IMG/VR virus record: IMGVR_UViG_3300032299_000208
Coordinates: 1 to 34,827 of that record
Reading direction: 5' to 3' (one strand)
Source: a virus
DNA length: 34,827 nt
Positions 6,559-12,430 of the stretch are shown piece after piece. Made by a program: the position numbers and the translations under genes. The stretch's first letter is position 1. Each line of letters begins with the position of its first letter. Under the pieces are notes generated by a model. That model did not search any database. It was not told where the DNA came from and worked only from the letters and a program-made list of their open reading frames with translations.

Positions 6559-6884
6559 TATTGTGTAGCCCTGTCTATAGTACGATTAGTAGCCTCTTGG
6601 CTTCTCCATATTTCTATTCTAGCTTGGGCTGCTATTAGTTGCCATTTTAACTTCTCCTCTACTTCTACCGCCTCTTTAAGCCCTTCTAAGAGCTTTACAT
6701 AATCATCAGTAGCGTAGGCTTCCATTTCTTTTGCAGCAATGCTAGATGCCGTAGATTCCAGCATAAGACGGCTTTTAGCAGATCGCAAATAGTTTTCTAT
6801 ATAAGTTCTATTTGCTTTGGCTGCTGCATAGACACTTGATTGTTTGATGATGAACTCGACTGCTTTGTTCGGGCTAATTTCCAT
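6558..6884 (-). CDS. Conserved helical phage protein, function unknown
   Basis: 108 residues, predicted to be almost wholly alpha-helical and charged, with a coiled-coil-like second half (KLLEGLKEAVEVEEKLKWQL then IAAQARIEIWRSQEATNRT). This pattern, ending in AQARIExWRxQEAxNR, is common in phage early regions next to methyltransferase and Ref genes. It overlaps the upstream gene by 88 bp in another frame, more than is usual; both copies look conserved in style, so both are kept. Function unknown. Confidence 0.78.
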   Translation of the reverse strand: MEISPNKAVEFIIKQSSVYAAAKANRTYIENYLRSAKSRLMLESTASSIAAKEMEAYATDDYVKLLEGLKEAVEVEEKLKWQLIAAQARIEIWRSQEATNRTIDRATQ

Positions 6885-7036
6885 AATCTTTCCATTTCGT
6901 CTTGTAGCTTTAACCTAGCTTCCCACCCTCTTTTTTGCTGCACTAGGTCTAACTGTTTTCTTCTTGCTGCTAAAGGCCAACTAAGCAACTCTTTTGCCTC
7001 ACATTCATTGCGCCATTCCTCGCTGCTCGTATTCAT
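6797..7036 (-). CDS. Small conserved phage protein, function unknown
   Basis: 79 residues. The start EEWRNECEAKELLSWPLAAR followed by RKQLDLVQQKRG resembles a frequent small phage protein found next to DNA methyltransferases (EWRxxCEAR...LxxVxxKRG). The C-terminal 25 residues are serine/glutamine-rich and lie in the overlap with the next gene. It also overlaps the end of the methyltransferase gene by 32 bp. No catalytic motif is visible. Function unknown. Confidence 0.7.
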   Translation of the reverse strand: MNTSSEEWRNECEAKELLSWPLAARRKQLDLVQQKRGWEARLKLQDEMERLWKLARTKQSSSSSNNQVSMQQPKQIELI

Positions 7037-8027
7037 TTATTCTTTCACCAATCCATCTCATTACTGGTACTGCCATAGAATTACCAAGTGCTTTGTATCT
7101 ATTGCCGTCAGGACAGTTTTCTTTAATATTTGTGTAATTATCAGGAAAACCTTGCAATCTTTCACATTCAATTGGAGTTAATTTACGGATTGCACCAATG
7201 TTTGCAATGGCTACCTGGTTATCTCCCATATCTGCCCTTAATGTTGGAGAAATTTCTTCACTAAATCTATTTGGGTTTCCTTCTCTTTTTGTAATTCCTG
7301 GTTCAAAACCATATGTTTGCACAAAAGGAATATTGCCTCCACCAGTTCCCCAACTGCTTGTAACTGTTTGACAAATTTCACCCATTTCTTTTACTCGACT
7401 GTCAGATGGGTGATTTTCATAGACAATGCTTTTTGCAACATTTTTGGCAGTATTTTGTTTCTTTCTTTTGCCCTTCTCAATATTCCCTCGCAGGCTTTCT
7501 GACTCAAATAATACTTTTGCGGCAGACTCCCAACTTCCAAGACATCCGACAACAAACACTCGTCTGCGTCTTTGTGCGACTCCGAAGTTTTGAGCGTCAA
7601 GCACCCGATAGCTGAACCCATACCCGAGTTCGCCCAACGCCCCAAGGAAGGCTCCAAAATCCCTTCCTTTGCCACTACTGAGGACACCTGGCACATTTTC
7701 CCAAACGCACCACTTGGGTCTAAACTTGTCAAGAATTCCAACATAGGTAAGGGCAAGGTTTCCTCTTGGATCTTCAAGTCCTTTACGCAATCCAGCAACG
7801 CTGAATGATTGACAGGGAGTTCCTCCGACCAAAAGTCCAACTGAGTCATTTATATTCCATTCTTTGTATTTAGTCATATCACCAAAATTGGTGGTTTGTG
7901 GATAATGATGTGCAAGAACTTGACTTGGGAATTTTTCTATTTCAGAAAATCCTACTGGCTTCCAACCCATGTGATGCCACGCTACTGTCGCAGCCTCTAT
8001 TCCAGAGCATACTGATAAATAGTTCAT
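7005..8027 (-). CDS. dcm: DNA (cytosine-5-)-methyltransferase
   Basis: 340 residues. Motif I SAM site SVCSGIEAATVA (5-16), motif IV PCQSFS with catalytic C72, motif VI ENVPG (110-114), motif VIII QRRRRVF (152-158) and C-terminal motifs (LTPIECERLQGFP, then YKALGNSMAVPV) are all intact. The enzyme methylates C5 of cytosine, probably to protect phage DNA from host restriction; the target sequence cannot be read from the protein. There is no partner endonuclease gene. The start overlaps the upstream gene by ATGA. A second open frame lies inside this gene (7391-7849). Confidence 0.95.
   Translation of the reverse strand: MNYLSVCSGIEAATVAWHHMGWKPVGFSEIEKFPSQVLAHHYPQTTNFGDMTKYKEWNINDSVGLLVGGTPCQSFSVAGLRKGLEDPRGNLALTYVGILDKFRPKWCVWENVPGVLSSGKGRDFGAFLGALGELGYGFSYRVLDAQNFGVAQRRRRVFVVGCLGSWESAAKVLFESESLRGNIEKGKRKKQNTAKNVAKSIVYENHPSDSRVKEMGEICQTVTSSWGTGGGNIPFVQTYGFEPGITKREGNPNRFSEEISPTLRADMGDNQVAIANIGAIRKLTPIECERLQGFPDNYTNIKENCPDGNRYKALGNSMAVPVMRWIGERINEYEQRGMAQ
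7391..7849 (-). CDS. ORF overprinted on the methyltransferase gene
   Basis: A 152-residue frame on the same strand as dcm, in another phase, covering roughly residues 60-212 of the methyltransferase. Its sequence is not random-looking: DPSGAFGKMCQ, WANSGMGSAIGCLTLKTSES, then LSDVLEVG...KYYLSQKACEGILRRAKERN. I recognise this order (PSG...WxNxGxGSxxExLTL...LSDILE...YYLSxxAxxGILRRAxxRGxxLP) from separately annotated phage proteins, which suggests a conserved overlapping gene. Caution: database copies may themselves be overcalls of this same alternate frame. No function is known. Confidence 0.45.
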   Translation of the reverse strand: MTQLDFWSEELPVNHSALLDCVKDLKIQEETLPLPMLEFLTSLDPSGAFGKMCQVSSVVAKEGILEPSLGRWANSGMGSAIGCLTLKTSESHKDADECLLSDVLEVGSLPQKYYLSQKACEGILRRAKERNKILPKMLQKALSMKITHLTVE

Positions 8028-8410
8028 GTTTGTTCCTCAAGCTGCTTGATCCGTTGGCTGATCCTTGCTCTCCATTGCTGCCATCCTTCTCCAGCATACG
8101 CTTGAACACCTATCTCTTGTGCTTTTTTTATTGTTAATTCTTCTGAGCTATACCAAGGCAACTCAGGCCGTTTATTTGCTTTAGGTTCTTCTATTACTAT
8201 TTCATCCTCAAACCGATACTGCCCTATCCAAGTACTTGCATGGGGTATGAACTCCATCTCAGTATTTTTAGATTTCCAATATTTAATATGGATTGGCAAT
8301 GCCTCTAATGCCAGCTTTTGCTCATCTGCTCTTAGCGCCTCAAACCTACGCTGCGCTACTCTTTTGCTAACTTTTCTAGGATACAAATCCCAAAACTCAT
8401 CAAACATCAT
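8024..8410 (-). CDS. DnaT/replication-O-like protein
   Basis: 128 residues. The opening FDEFWDLYPRKVSKRVAQRR matches the FxxFWxxYPRKxxKxxA motif of the C-terminal domain of phage replication O proteins and primosomal DnaT-like proteins, which help load the replicative helicase. HASTWIGQYRFEDE in the middle matches the P.AS.WL....W.DE continuation of that domain. The usual N-terminal winged-helix origin-binding part is absent, so this is the stand-alone domain. No phage helicase or polymerase gene was found; the phage probably borrows the host replisome through this protein. Confidence 0.72.
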   Translation of the reverse strand: MMFDEFWDLYPRKVSKRVAQRRFEALRADEQKLALEALPIHIKYWKSKNTEMEFIPHASTWIGQYRFEDEIVIEEPKANKRPELPWYSSEELTIKKAQEIGVQAYAGEGWQQWRARISQRIKQLEEQT

Positions 8411-8417
8411 TTCCCCT

Positions 8418-8627
8418 TCACGAAAAATAATAGGTTACTACACCATAAGCATAAAACGCAACAGCTACAAACTCTACTAAAAATAATGGTATATCCCTTT
8501 GGTATATACCAACAAATGCCCATATACCGCTTCCTACAAGCCCATACCAAAGATTAGATGGATAGACATTCATGCTTGTTAAGGCAATGCCGATAAGACA
8601 TAGAATTGTTCCAATCCATTTAAGCAT
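8418..8627 (-). CDS. Small membrane protein, about three transmembrane helices
   Basis: 69 residues, strongly hydrophobic: WIGTILCLIGIALTSM, LWYGLVGSGIWAFVGIY and FLVEFVAVAFYAYGVVTYYF are likely membrane spans. Similar tiny proteins (IGxxLTxxxxYPxNxWxxxxGxxxWxxVGI...RD) occur widely in phage and cyanophage early regions without assigned function. The start lies inside the end of the upstream 39-residue gene. It is far from the lysis cassette, so a holin role is unlikely. Confidence 0.78.
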   Translation of the reverse strand: MLKWIGTILCLIGIALTSMNVYPSNLWYGLVGSGIWAFVGIYQRDIPLFLVEFVAVAFYAYGVVTYYFS

Positions 8628-8739
8628 TTCGATGATATATATCTTTTTTATTATTAATCATGCTAATAATTAGCTCGTCTATGCTAAAAAACCATTGAAT
8701 TTCTTTCATTCCATCTGATTTATAGATAGTGAAGCTCAT
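8620..8739 (-). CDS. Small hypothetical protein, 39 residues
   Basis: The translation starts MSFTIYKSDGMKEIQWFFSI and ends in a lysine/asparagine-rich helix. It begins directly after the stop of the 110-residue gene (stop 8740-8742) and overlaps the start of the membrane protein by 8 bp. A GGGGGATAA ribosome site overlaps the end of the upstream gene. Tight packing supports it; no family recognised. Confidence 0.55.
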   Translation of the reverse strand: MSFTIYKSDGMKEIQWFFSIDELIISMINNKKDIYHRNA

Positions 8740-9072
8740 TTATCCCCCTAATGCTTTAGTTTTTAATTCAATCAATTGTTTTGCAAGATCATCTGCTTCT
8801 ACAATATCTAGCAGCTTTAGATGGTCAGAAGTTTTACATTTTCCATCTTTGTATAGTGACCCAGTTACGCAATCCATCATGTACTTTGTTTCATTTGTAT
8901 CAGAAACCATAACGACAGGAGTTACAACAATATCACCTTCATTGGTAATGCCTTTGTAAAGTAATCTATCTTTTAACCAAGCTAGTTTTAATTTTTTGAC
9001 TTGCCAGGATGGGAATACGCTAGAAGCATCAGCGCACATATAGTTCATTGCTTTTTTAATTTTTTTACTCAT
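8740..9072 (-). CDS. Hypothetical protein, 110 residues
   Basis: A lysine-rich protein with two cysteine-bearing stretches (NYMCADASSVF; MDCVTGSLYKDGKCKT). The C-terminal third is helical (LLDIVEADDLAKQLIELKTK). The central part (GDIVVTPVVMVSDTNETKYM) is predicted beta. No known motif, signal peptide or membrane helix. It lies in the minus-strand early region between the DUF268 protein and small genes. 9073-9108 holds no gene. Function unknown. Confidence 0.7.
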   Translation of the reverse strand: MSKKIKKAMNYMCADASSVFPSWQVKKLKLAWLKDRLLYKGITNEGDIVVTPVVMVSDTNETKYMMDCVTGSLYKDGKCKTSDHLKLLDIVEADDLAKQLIELKTKALGG

Positions 9073-9108
9073 TTATAAATATTAAACGACAATCATCTAC
9101 AAATGCAA

Positions 9109-9759
9109 CTACTTTTTTATAAAATGAAAACATCCACAAGCATAGGGCAAATCTAGCTCTGTAACCTCGGTAACTAAAGGATCTCTCCCATCATTAGGAA
9201 TAAGATAAAAAACGCAATCATACTCACTAAACAGATCACGAATATAGACAGGACTATAAATGCGGTGTGCGTTAAACGCAACAAGTGGCCTTCCAACTGG
9301 TACAACAAAAAACAAATGTTTGTTTGCCATCTTTTTAAGGTTCTCAATTGCTTTGAGATCTCCATCGTTGTCCAAATCATCTCCGTATCTCCCTAATCCT
9401 ATATGTTCTACAACATGACAGCATGAAACGCTTTCTACTGGTGAAAGAGCGTGTTTAGTTAAATCGTATTGCGCTACTAACAAATTTGGTACTGACAGCT
9501 TTGGCGCTCTAAAATCGTAAAATGTTGTTGGTACTATGGCTGCTGCACAAGTAGACAAATGTAAGCTAGACCCAATATCTACATGGCTTCTAGGGTTTAT
9601 CTCTTTAATTTTTCTTAACGCCCAGGCTACATGGTAAATGTAGTGTTGATCGAATCCATGACCAGAATCATCGTTCAAACAAGGAAATGCAGATAACTCA
9701 AATCTACTTTCATGCTGCATGAATTTAGTAGCTTGATCTATGTATTCTTGTTCTGTCAT
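9109..9759 (-). CDS. DUF268-type methyltransferase-like protein
   Basis: 216 residues. The stretch CCHVVEHIGLGRYGDDLDND with GDLKAIENLKKM following is the signature of DUF268, a class I SAM-dependent methyltransferase-like family; FFVVPVGRPLVAFNAHRIYS continues the fold. The motif-I region, HVDIGSSLHLSTC, is present but altered from the usual ExGxGxG. DUF268 proteins are often found in sugar and surface-polysaccharide clusters. Here the gene has no sugar neighbours, but the genome carries three glycosyltransferases elsewhere. The acceptor is unknown. The gene-free structured segment lies just upstream. Confidence 0.78.
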   Translation of the reverse strand: MTEQEYIDQATKFMQHESRFELSAFPCLNDDSGHGFDQHYIYHVAWALRKIKEINPRSHVDIGSSLHLSTCAAAIVPTTFYDFRAPKLSVPNLLVAQYDLTKHALSPVESVSCCHVVEHIGLGRYGDDLDNDGDLKAIENLKKMANKHLFFVVPVGRPLVAFNAHRIYSPVYIRDLFSEYDCVFYLIPNDGRDPLVTEVTELDLPYACGCFHFIKK

Positions 9760-9779
9760 AGTATTAAAGTCTTTAGTAA

Positions 9780-9974
9780 GGTTACTGCTCTTTCGGTGAA
9801 CGAACCTAGCCTACCTAGATTCGCCTTCATCTGCTCCATCGGAGTTACAGAACCCGTCAGTCGTTCAAGGAATAGGCACTAACCTCGCCACCTATATTGC
9901 GCTGTTTCATCCTTTACCCCCAGTAGCGCTGTAATCGTAAGTCGCTGGTATGTCGTTAGAGCCTCCAACTTACG
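9780..9974 (-). ncRNA. Candidate structured non-coding RNA
   Basis: Between the DUF268 gene and the nuclease gene there is no credible protein, the composition is visibly less AT-rich than the neighbours, and hairpins are stacked end to end. Pairings (plus coordinates): 9968-9974 with 9936-9942 (7 bp, perfect); 9925-9929 with 9899-9903 (5 bp); 9891-9895 with 9872-9876 (5 bp); 9848-9854 with 9780-9787 (7 bp, one bulge), enclosing 9841-9844 with 9834-9837 and a 9-bp hairpin 9815-9823 with 9801-9809. The last hairpin has a G-U pair if read on the minus strand but a C-A mismatch on the plus strand, favouring minus transcription with the flanking genes. No known RNA family recognised. Confidence 0.45.
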
Positions 9975-9989
9975 AACTTATACTATAAC

Positions 9990-10301
9990 TTAAAATTCGA
10001 ACTCTTTGTAGTCGTATCTGCCATTTTCTTTTTTATACCATCCAATCACGATGATTCGCCAGCCAGATCTTACGATCTCGGTAAAGAAATCCGAGTCTGC
10101 AATTTTCTTGATTCGGCTGGACATATTGCTTTTGGATGTAAGCTGAATACCTATTGTTTCTCCGTTTCCAATAGCCACGATGTCGAAAATGCCAAACAAA
10201 TCTTTTTTTCGCTTTGTAAAGGCATTGTAACTTTCGACTACATCGCATTTATAGCCTTTAGACTCGTATAAAGCGATTGTGCGGACATTTTGACTAGCCA
10301 A
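9990..10301 (-). CDS. PD-(D/E)XK nuclease-like protein
   Basis: 103 residues. It opens like small resolvase-type nucleases (NVRTIALYESKGYKCDVVES) and has KDLFGIFDIVAIGNGETIGI followed by QLTSKSN, the D...QxTS-K core seen in phage Holliday-junction/VRR-like endonucleases (E23, D40, Q53, K57 as candidate active residues). A role in cutting branched DNA or processing concatemers is plausible. It overlaps the HTH gene by 8 bp and is transcribed with it. A second PD-(D/E)XK candidate lies at 13468-13941. Confidence 0.7.
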   Translation of the reverse strand: MASQNVRTIALYESKGYKCDVVESYNAFTKRKKDLFGIFDIVAIGNGETIGIQLTSKSNMSSRIKKIADSDFFTEIVRSGWRIIVIGWYKKENGRYDYKEFEF

Positions 10302-10479
10302 GATGTTCTGCCGTCAATCTGCCTTCGGAAGCCTCTATGATGGCGCTATGCCATTTCTTAGGGATTCCGTTACGCATCTTCCAGGCATAGGCCGTAACAT
10401 ACTTAACGCCAATCTTGTCGCATAGGTTCTTGATTGAGCCAAACTCTGCCATTAGATTATCAAATGCTGTTTTTTCCAT
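10294..10479 (-). CDS. Cro/YdaS-like helix-turn-helix regulator
   Basis: 61 residues. FDNLMAEFGSIKNLCDKIGV followed by KYVTAYAWKMRNGIPKKW is a compact HTH of the Cro/YdaS type (residues about 13-44), with PKKW before the last helix. It has an AGGAG ribosome site and faces the plus-strand early operon across a 166-bp control region. Its position makes it the likely regulator of both divergent promoters. No integrase or second repressor is present, so the genome gives no proof of lysogeny. Confidence 0.78.
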   Translation of the reverse strand: MEKTAFDNLMAEFGSIKNLCDKIGVKYVTAYAWKMRNGIPKKWHSAIIEASEGRLTAEHLG

Positions 10480-10501
10480 GATTTCTCCTAGTTGATCGTT
10501 T

Positions 10502-10529
10502 ATTCTACATTAGTGAAAAAAAACAACAA
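10502..10529 (-). promoter_or_regulatory. Candidate leftward early promoter
   Basis: On the minus strand a TAGAAT box (plus 10502-10507, 5 of 6 matches to TATAAT) lies 16 bp from TTGTTG (plus 10524-10529). It is 23 bp upstream of the HTH start codon. The element TCTACATT (plus 10504-10511) overlaps the -10 box and resembles the palindrome at 10582-10595. The call is inferred from consensus and position. Confidence 0.4.
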
Positions 10530-10545
10530 GTGTGCAAAAGCAACA

Positions 10546-10562
10546 CTAGGGAAAGTACCTAG
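10546..10562. promoter_or_regulatory. Inverted repeat in the divergent control region
   Basis: CTAGG (10546-10550) and CCTAG (10558-10562) form a 5-bp inverted repeat with a 7-bp centre. It lies between the two candidate promoters and could be a third binding site for the HTH regulator or a host protein. Short, so chance is possible. Confidence 0.25.
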
Positions 10563-10572
10563 AAAATAATAT

Positions 10573-10602
10573 TTGCAAATCTCTACATTTGTAGATTAAT
10601 AT
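10573..10602 (+). promoter_or_regulatory. Candidate rightward early promoter
   Basis: TTGCAA (10573-10578) and TAATAT (10597-10602), 18 bp apart, each match 4 of 6 consensus bases. It lies about 40 bp upstream of the first plus-strand gene. The 14-bp palindrome occupies the spacer, a classic repressor position. Weak consensus, so the call leans on context. Confidence 0.35.
10582..10595. promoter_or_regulatory. Palindromic operator candidate
   Basis: TCTACATTTGTAGA is a near-perfect 14-bp palindrome (TCTACA / TGTAGA with a TT centre), within a looser AATCT...AGATT pair. A related half-site, TCTACATTAGTGA, covers the leftward -10 box (10504-10516). Two similar sites on the two divergent promoters suggest control by the HTH protein encoded next door. 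Confidence 0.5.
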
Positions 10603-10645
10603 TTATCCATGCAGTACTTTTCAACAACTCGTGAAGGAGTAGCAA

Positions 10646-10726
10646 ATGAAAGTAACTTTAATTGATTGGATTGGTGTAGTAATCCTGGGTATTATTCTTG
10701 GCTCTATGGTTGGATTGGGGATCTAA
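10646..10726 (+). CDS. 26-residue single-span membrane peptide, first gene of the early operon
   Basis: Short frame with a strong AAGGAG ribosome site seven bases before the ATG. The translation is MKVTLIDWIGVVILGIILGS followed by MVGLGI: a charged start and one hydrophobic helix. It is the first gene after the rightward promoter; its stop is one base from the next ATG. Too short for database recognition, but the ribosome site and placement are better than those of most genes here. Function unknown; a membrane peptide acting on the host envelope is possible. Confidence 0.6.
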   Translation: MKVTLIDWIGVVILGIILGSMVGLGI

Positions 10727-10727
10727 T

Positions 10728-11009
10728 ATGTACAACAACAACTCCTACTATGAAGCACCATACGATGACCAAGAAGATGCAGAGCGCATTGCAGAGGAAG
10801 CATACTGGATGGTCAAGAACGATCCGAACTATGATCCTACAGATCTCTCCAAACTTGGAGAAGCAATTGGTCAAGACTGTGATAATGTAGAACTTCAGCA
10901 ATTCATTCGAGATTGTGTAGAGCAAAAAGATTGGGCAAAACTTGGTCTAAAACTTTATACAGTTTCGTTTGAATACTGGGAATCAACAGCACAACATCAT
11001 TTAGAGTGA
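10728..11009 (+). CDS. Hypothetical acidic early protein
   Basis: 93 residues from the ATG at 10728, which has GGGG ten bases upstream; the frame is open further upstream, but there it overlaps the membrane peptide. Acidic and asparagine/aspartate-rich at the start (MYNNNSYYEAPYDDQEDAER), followed by helices (LSKLGEAIGQDCDNVELQQF). No motif recognised. It precedes the annealing-protein gene by 10 bp in the early operon. Confidence 0.7.
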   Translation: MYNNNSYYEAPYDDQEDAERIAEEAYWMVKNDPNYDPTDLSKLGEAIGQDCDNVELQQFIRDCVEQKDWAKLGLKLYTVSFEYWESTAQHHLE

Positions 11010-11019
11010 AGGAATAAAG

Positions 11020-11571
11020 ATGAACAAATATTTAGAATTAAGAAATGTAGATGTATCAGACAAAATAGAGAAGAAAAACAATCTTAGCTATTTATCATGG
11101 GCATGGGCTGTAGATACATTGTTGCAACATGACCAGAGCGCTACATGGACTTATGGGCAGCCTGTAATGTTTGGGGATACATTGATGGTCTTTTGTACTG
11201 TTACGGCCTTTGGAAAGTCTATGACTGCCCAGCTACCAGTAATGGACTACCGCAATAAGGCTATACCTAACCCTGATGCGTTTGCCGTAAATACTGCTAT
11301 GCAGCGTTGCCTGGCTAAAGCAATTGCCTTACATGGTCTTGGATTAAGCCTGTATGTAGGCGAGGATCTTTGGGATGATGTAGATACAGGAGGTGCGTTA
11401 GATGCCGATATTTTGGAAATCAAGACGCAAAAAACCCCTGCCGAACTCAAGGTGGCCTTTGCTAAATTATACAAGAAGTATCAAGGCAAACCAGCGCTAT
11501 TACCCCCAATAACCAATGCTTATAACTTAATGAAAGAGAAATTCAATGAAGTTAGCCCAGGAGCAGCCTGA
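11020..11571 (+). CDS. Single-strand annealing protein (DUF1071 / Sak3 type)
   Basis: 183 residues. The opening NNLSYLSWAWAVDTLLQHDQ is the DUF1071 signature (YLSWAxA...L), and AIPNPDAFAVNTAMQRCLAK with AIALHGLGLSLYVGEDLW is the second conserved block. DUF1071 proteins are the Sak3 group of phage single-strand annealing proteins, which pair complementary DNA strands in RecA-independent recombination. A lambda-type exonuclease and an SSB-like protein follow in the same operon, completing a Red-like module. Strong AAGGAATAAAG upstream. The C-terminus overlaps the next gene by 26 bp. Confidence 0.83.
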   Translation: MNKYLELRNVDVSDKIEKKNNLSYLSWAWAVDTLLQHDQSATWTYGQPVMFGDTLMVFCTVTAFGKSMTAQLPVMDYRNKAIPNPDAFAVNTAMQRCLAKAIALHGLGLSLYVGEDLWDDVDTGGALDADILEIKTQKTPAELKVAFAKLYKKYQGKPALLPPITNAYNLMKEKFNEVSPGAA

Positions 11572-11746
11572 TAATGTTTGCTCCGAATGTGGAGCTTTAT
11601 GGGGGGTTCACAGACCCAAAAACCACGAGTATCGTATATGGATAGACAAGTGCGATGTTTGTTTCGATATGAGAGCAGTAAGCGATGCTTCAGAGTTTGG
11701 ATATTTAAAAGAGGGTTGGGATGGTGGAACGGAGGTGGTGTGTTAG
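11546..11746 (+). CDS. Zinc-ribbon protein
   Basis: 66 residues. Two knuckles, CSEC (12-15) and CDVC (36-39), with PKNHEYRIWID between them, form a zinc ribbon; an acidic C-terminus ends in EVVC. Overlaps the annealing-protein stop by 26 bp and the next small gene by 26 bp in a different frame. Likely a DNA- or protein-binding accessory of the early operon. Function unknown. Confidence 0.68.
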   Translation: MKLAQEQPDNVCSECGALWGVHRPKNHEYRIWIDKCDVCFDMRAVSDASEFGYLKEGWDGGTEVVC

Positions 11747-11876
11747 TTGTCAGGTTCTTAGGCCGACTGCTGGTTTTAAGTTGGTAAAACTTAATAAAAC
11801 AAGCAGATGGAAATGTGGAGTTTGTTTAAATCGTGAAGCAGAAAAAACTTATGGGAAAAAAAATGAAAAAAGATGA
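11721..11876 (+). CDS. Second short zinc-ribbon protein
   Basis: 51 residues from the ATG at 11721. It contains WCVSCQV (CxxC) and, 22 residues later, WKCGVCLN (CxxC), with a basic middle (GFKLVKLNKTSRW) and a lysine-rich end. Two CxxC knuckles at this spacing are unlikely by chance. It overlaps the preceding zinc-ribbon gene, and its stop lies 14 bp inside the next gene. Ribosome site GGGTTGGG is poor; coupling to the upstream gene is likely. Confidence 0.6.
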   Translation: MVERRWCVSCQVLRPTAGFKLVKLNKTSRWKCGVCLNREAEKTYGKKNEKR

Positions 11877-12069
11877 TTATATCTATAGCAAAGCTGGAAC
11901 AGATATTACTATCCGTTGGAAGAAGTTATACAACTATGTGCCAGCAAGCGAACAAGCTCAGTACATTAAAAAGTGGGCTGATTTTAGAGAGATGTGTGCT
12001 AGAACATTAGATGATCTTCAGCCTACATTTAGCCAAGATGTTGTTAATTTAAGGTTTAAACAAAAATGA
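11863..12069 (+). CDS. Small basic hypothetical protein
   Basis: 68 residues from the ATG at 11863, which has GGGA six bases upstream. The frame stays open to a GTG at 11833 and an ATG at 11851, so the N-terminus is uncertain. The sequence KKDDYIYSKAGTDITIRWKK with YVPASEQAQYIKKWADFRE is basic and helical. No motif recognised. Its stop overlaps the next ATG by 4 bp. Confidence 0.62.
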   Translation: MKKDDYIYSKAGTDITIRWKKLYNYVPASEQAQYIKKWADFREMCARTLDDLQPTFSQDVVNLRFKQK

Positions 12070-12269
12070 TTAATAAACTTTGCCTAGAGGCTTTTAATAA
12101 CTTAGACAAGTCTGTTTACCATCCACAAGAATATTTTATGCTAGGATGGAACGCTGCTATTGATGCTATGTCAGCCGAGTTTGCAAGGAAATGGGAAATG
12201 AACGAACTTGCAGATGTGCCACTAGGACAAGGCTATATTGACCCAAATATGGAAGAAGATAAAGAATGA
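12066..12269 (+). CDS. Small hypothetical protein, 67 residues
   Basis: Acidic, helical. LCLEAFNNLDKSVYHPQEYF then MLGWNAAIDAM; ends PNMEEDKE. ATGA overlaps link it to both the preceding and following genes. It belongs to the run of tiny genes between annealing protein and exonuclease. No family recognised. Confidence 0.65.
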   Translation: MINKLCLEAFNNLDKSVYHPQEYFMLGWNAAIDAMSAEFARKWEMNELADVPLGQGYIDPNMEEDKE

Positions 12270-12430
12270 ACGATTATTCAGAAATTTATTTAGATGCAAT
12301 GAAAACCCTTAAGAGCTTTTATAACCATGAGCTTAAAGAAGATCATGTAGAGGCAGCAATTGCAGCAGCAGAAGTAAGCGCATTGGCTAGTCAGCTAAAA
12401 GTAATATCCATGCAGAAAGCAGAGATATGA
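12266..12430 (+). CDS. Small alpha-helical hypothetical protein, 54 residues
   Basis: Translation MNDYSEIYLDAMKTLKSFYN then a helix rich in alanine and glutamate (VEAAIAAAEVSALASQLKVI). It starts at the ATGA overlap with the preceding stop and ends at an ATGA overlap with the exonuclease start, so it is locked into the operon at both ends. Function unknown. Confidence 0.65.
   Translation: MNDYSEIYLDAMKTLKSFYNHELKEDHVEAAIAAAEVSALASQLKVISMQKAEI

Noticed and set aside
9756-9839. 27-codon ORF ending in an ATGA overlap with the DUF268 gene
   Set aside because: No ribosome site, and it lies in the best-paired part of the RNA candidate. Cannot be excluded as a leader peptide.
9780-9974. tRNA or tmRNA in the structured segment
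   Set aside because: No cloverleaf, no acceptor stem with CCA end or T-loop consensus, and no tmRNA hallmark could be drawn.
11578-11787. 69-codon ORF in the early operon
   Set aside because: Different frame from two overlapping zinc-ribbon genes that have sensible cysteine spacing; it lacks protein-like features.
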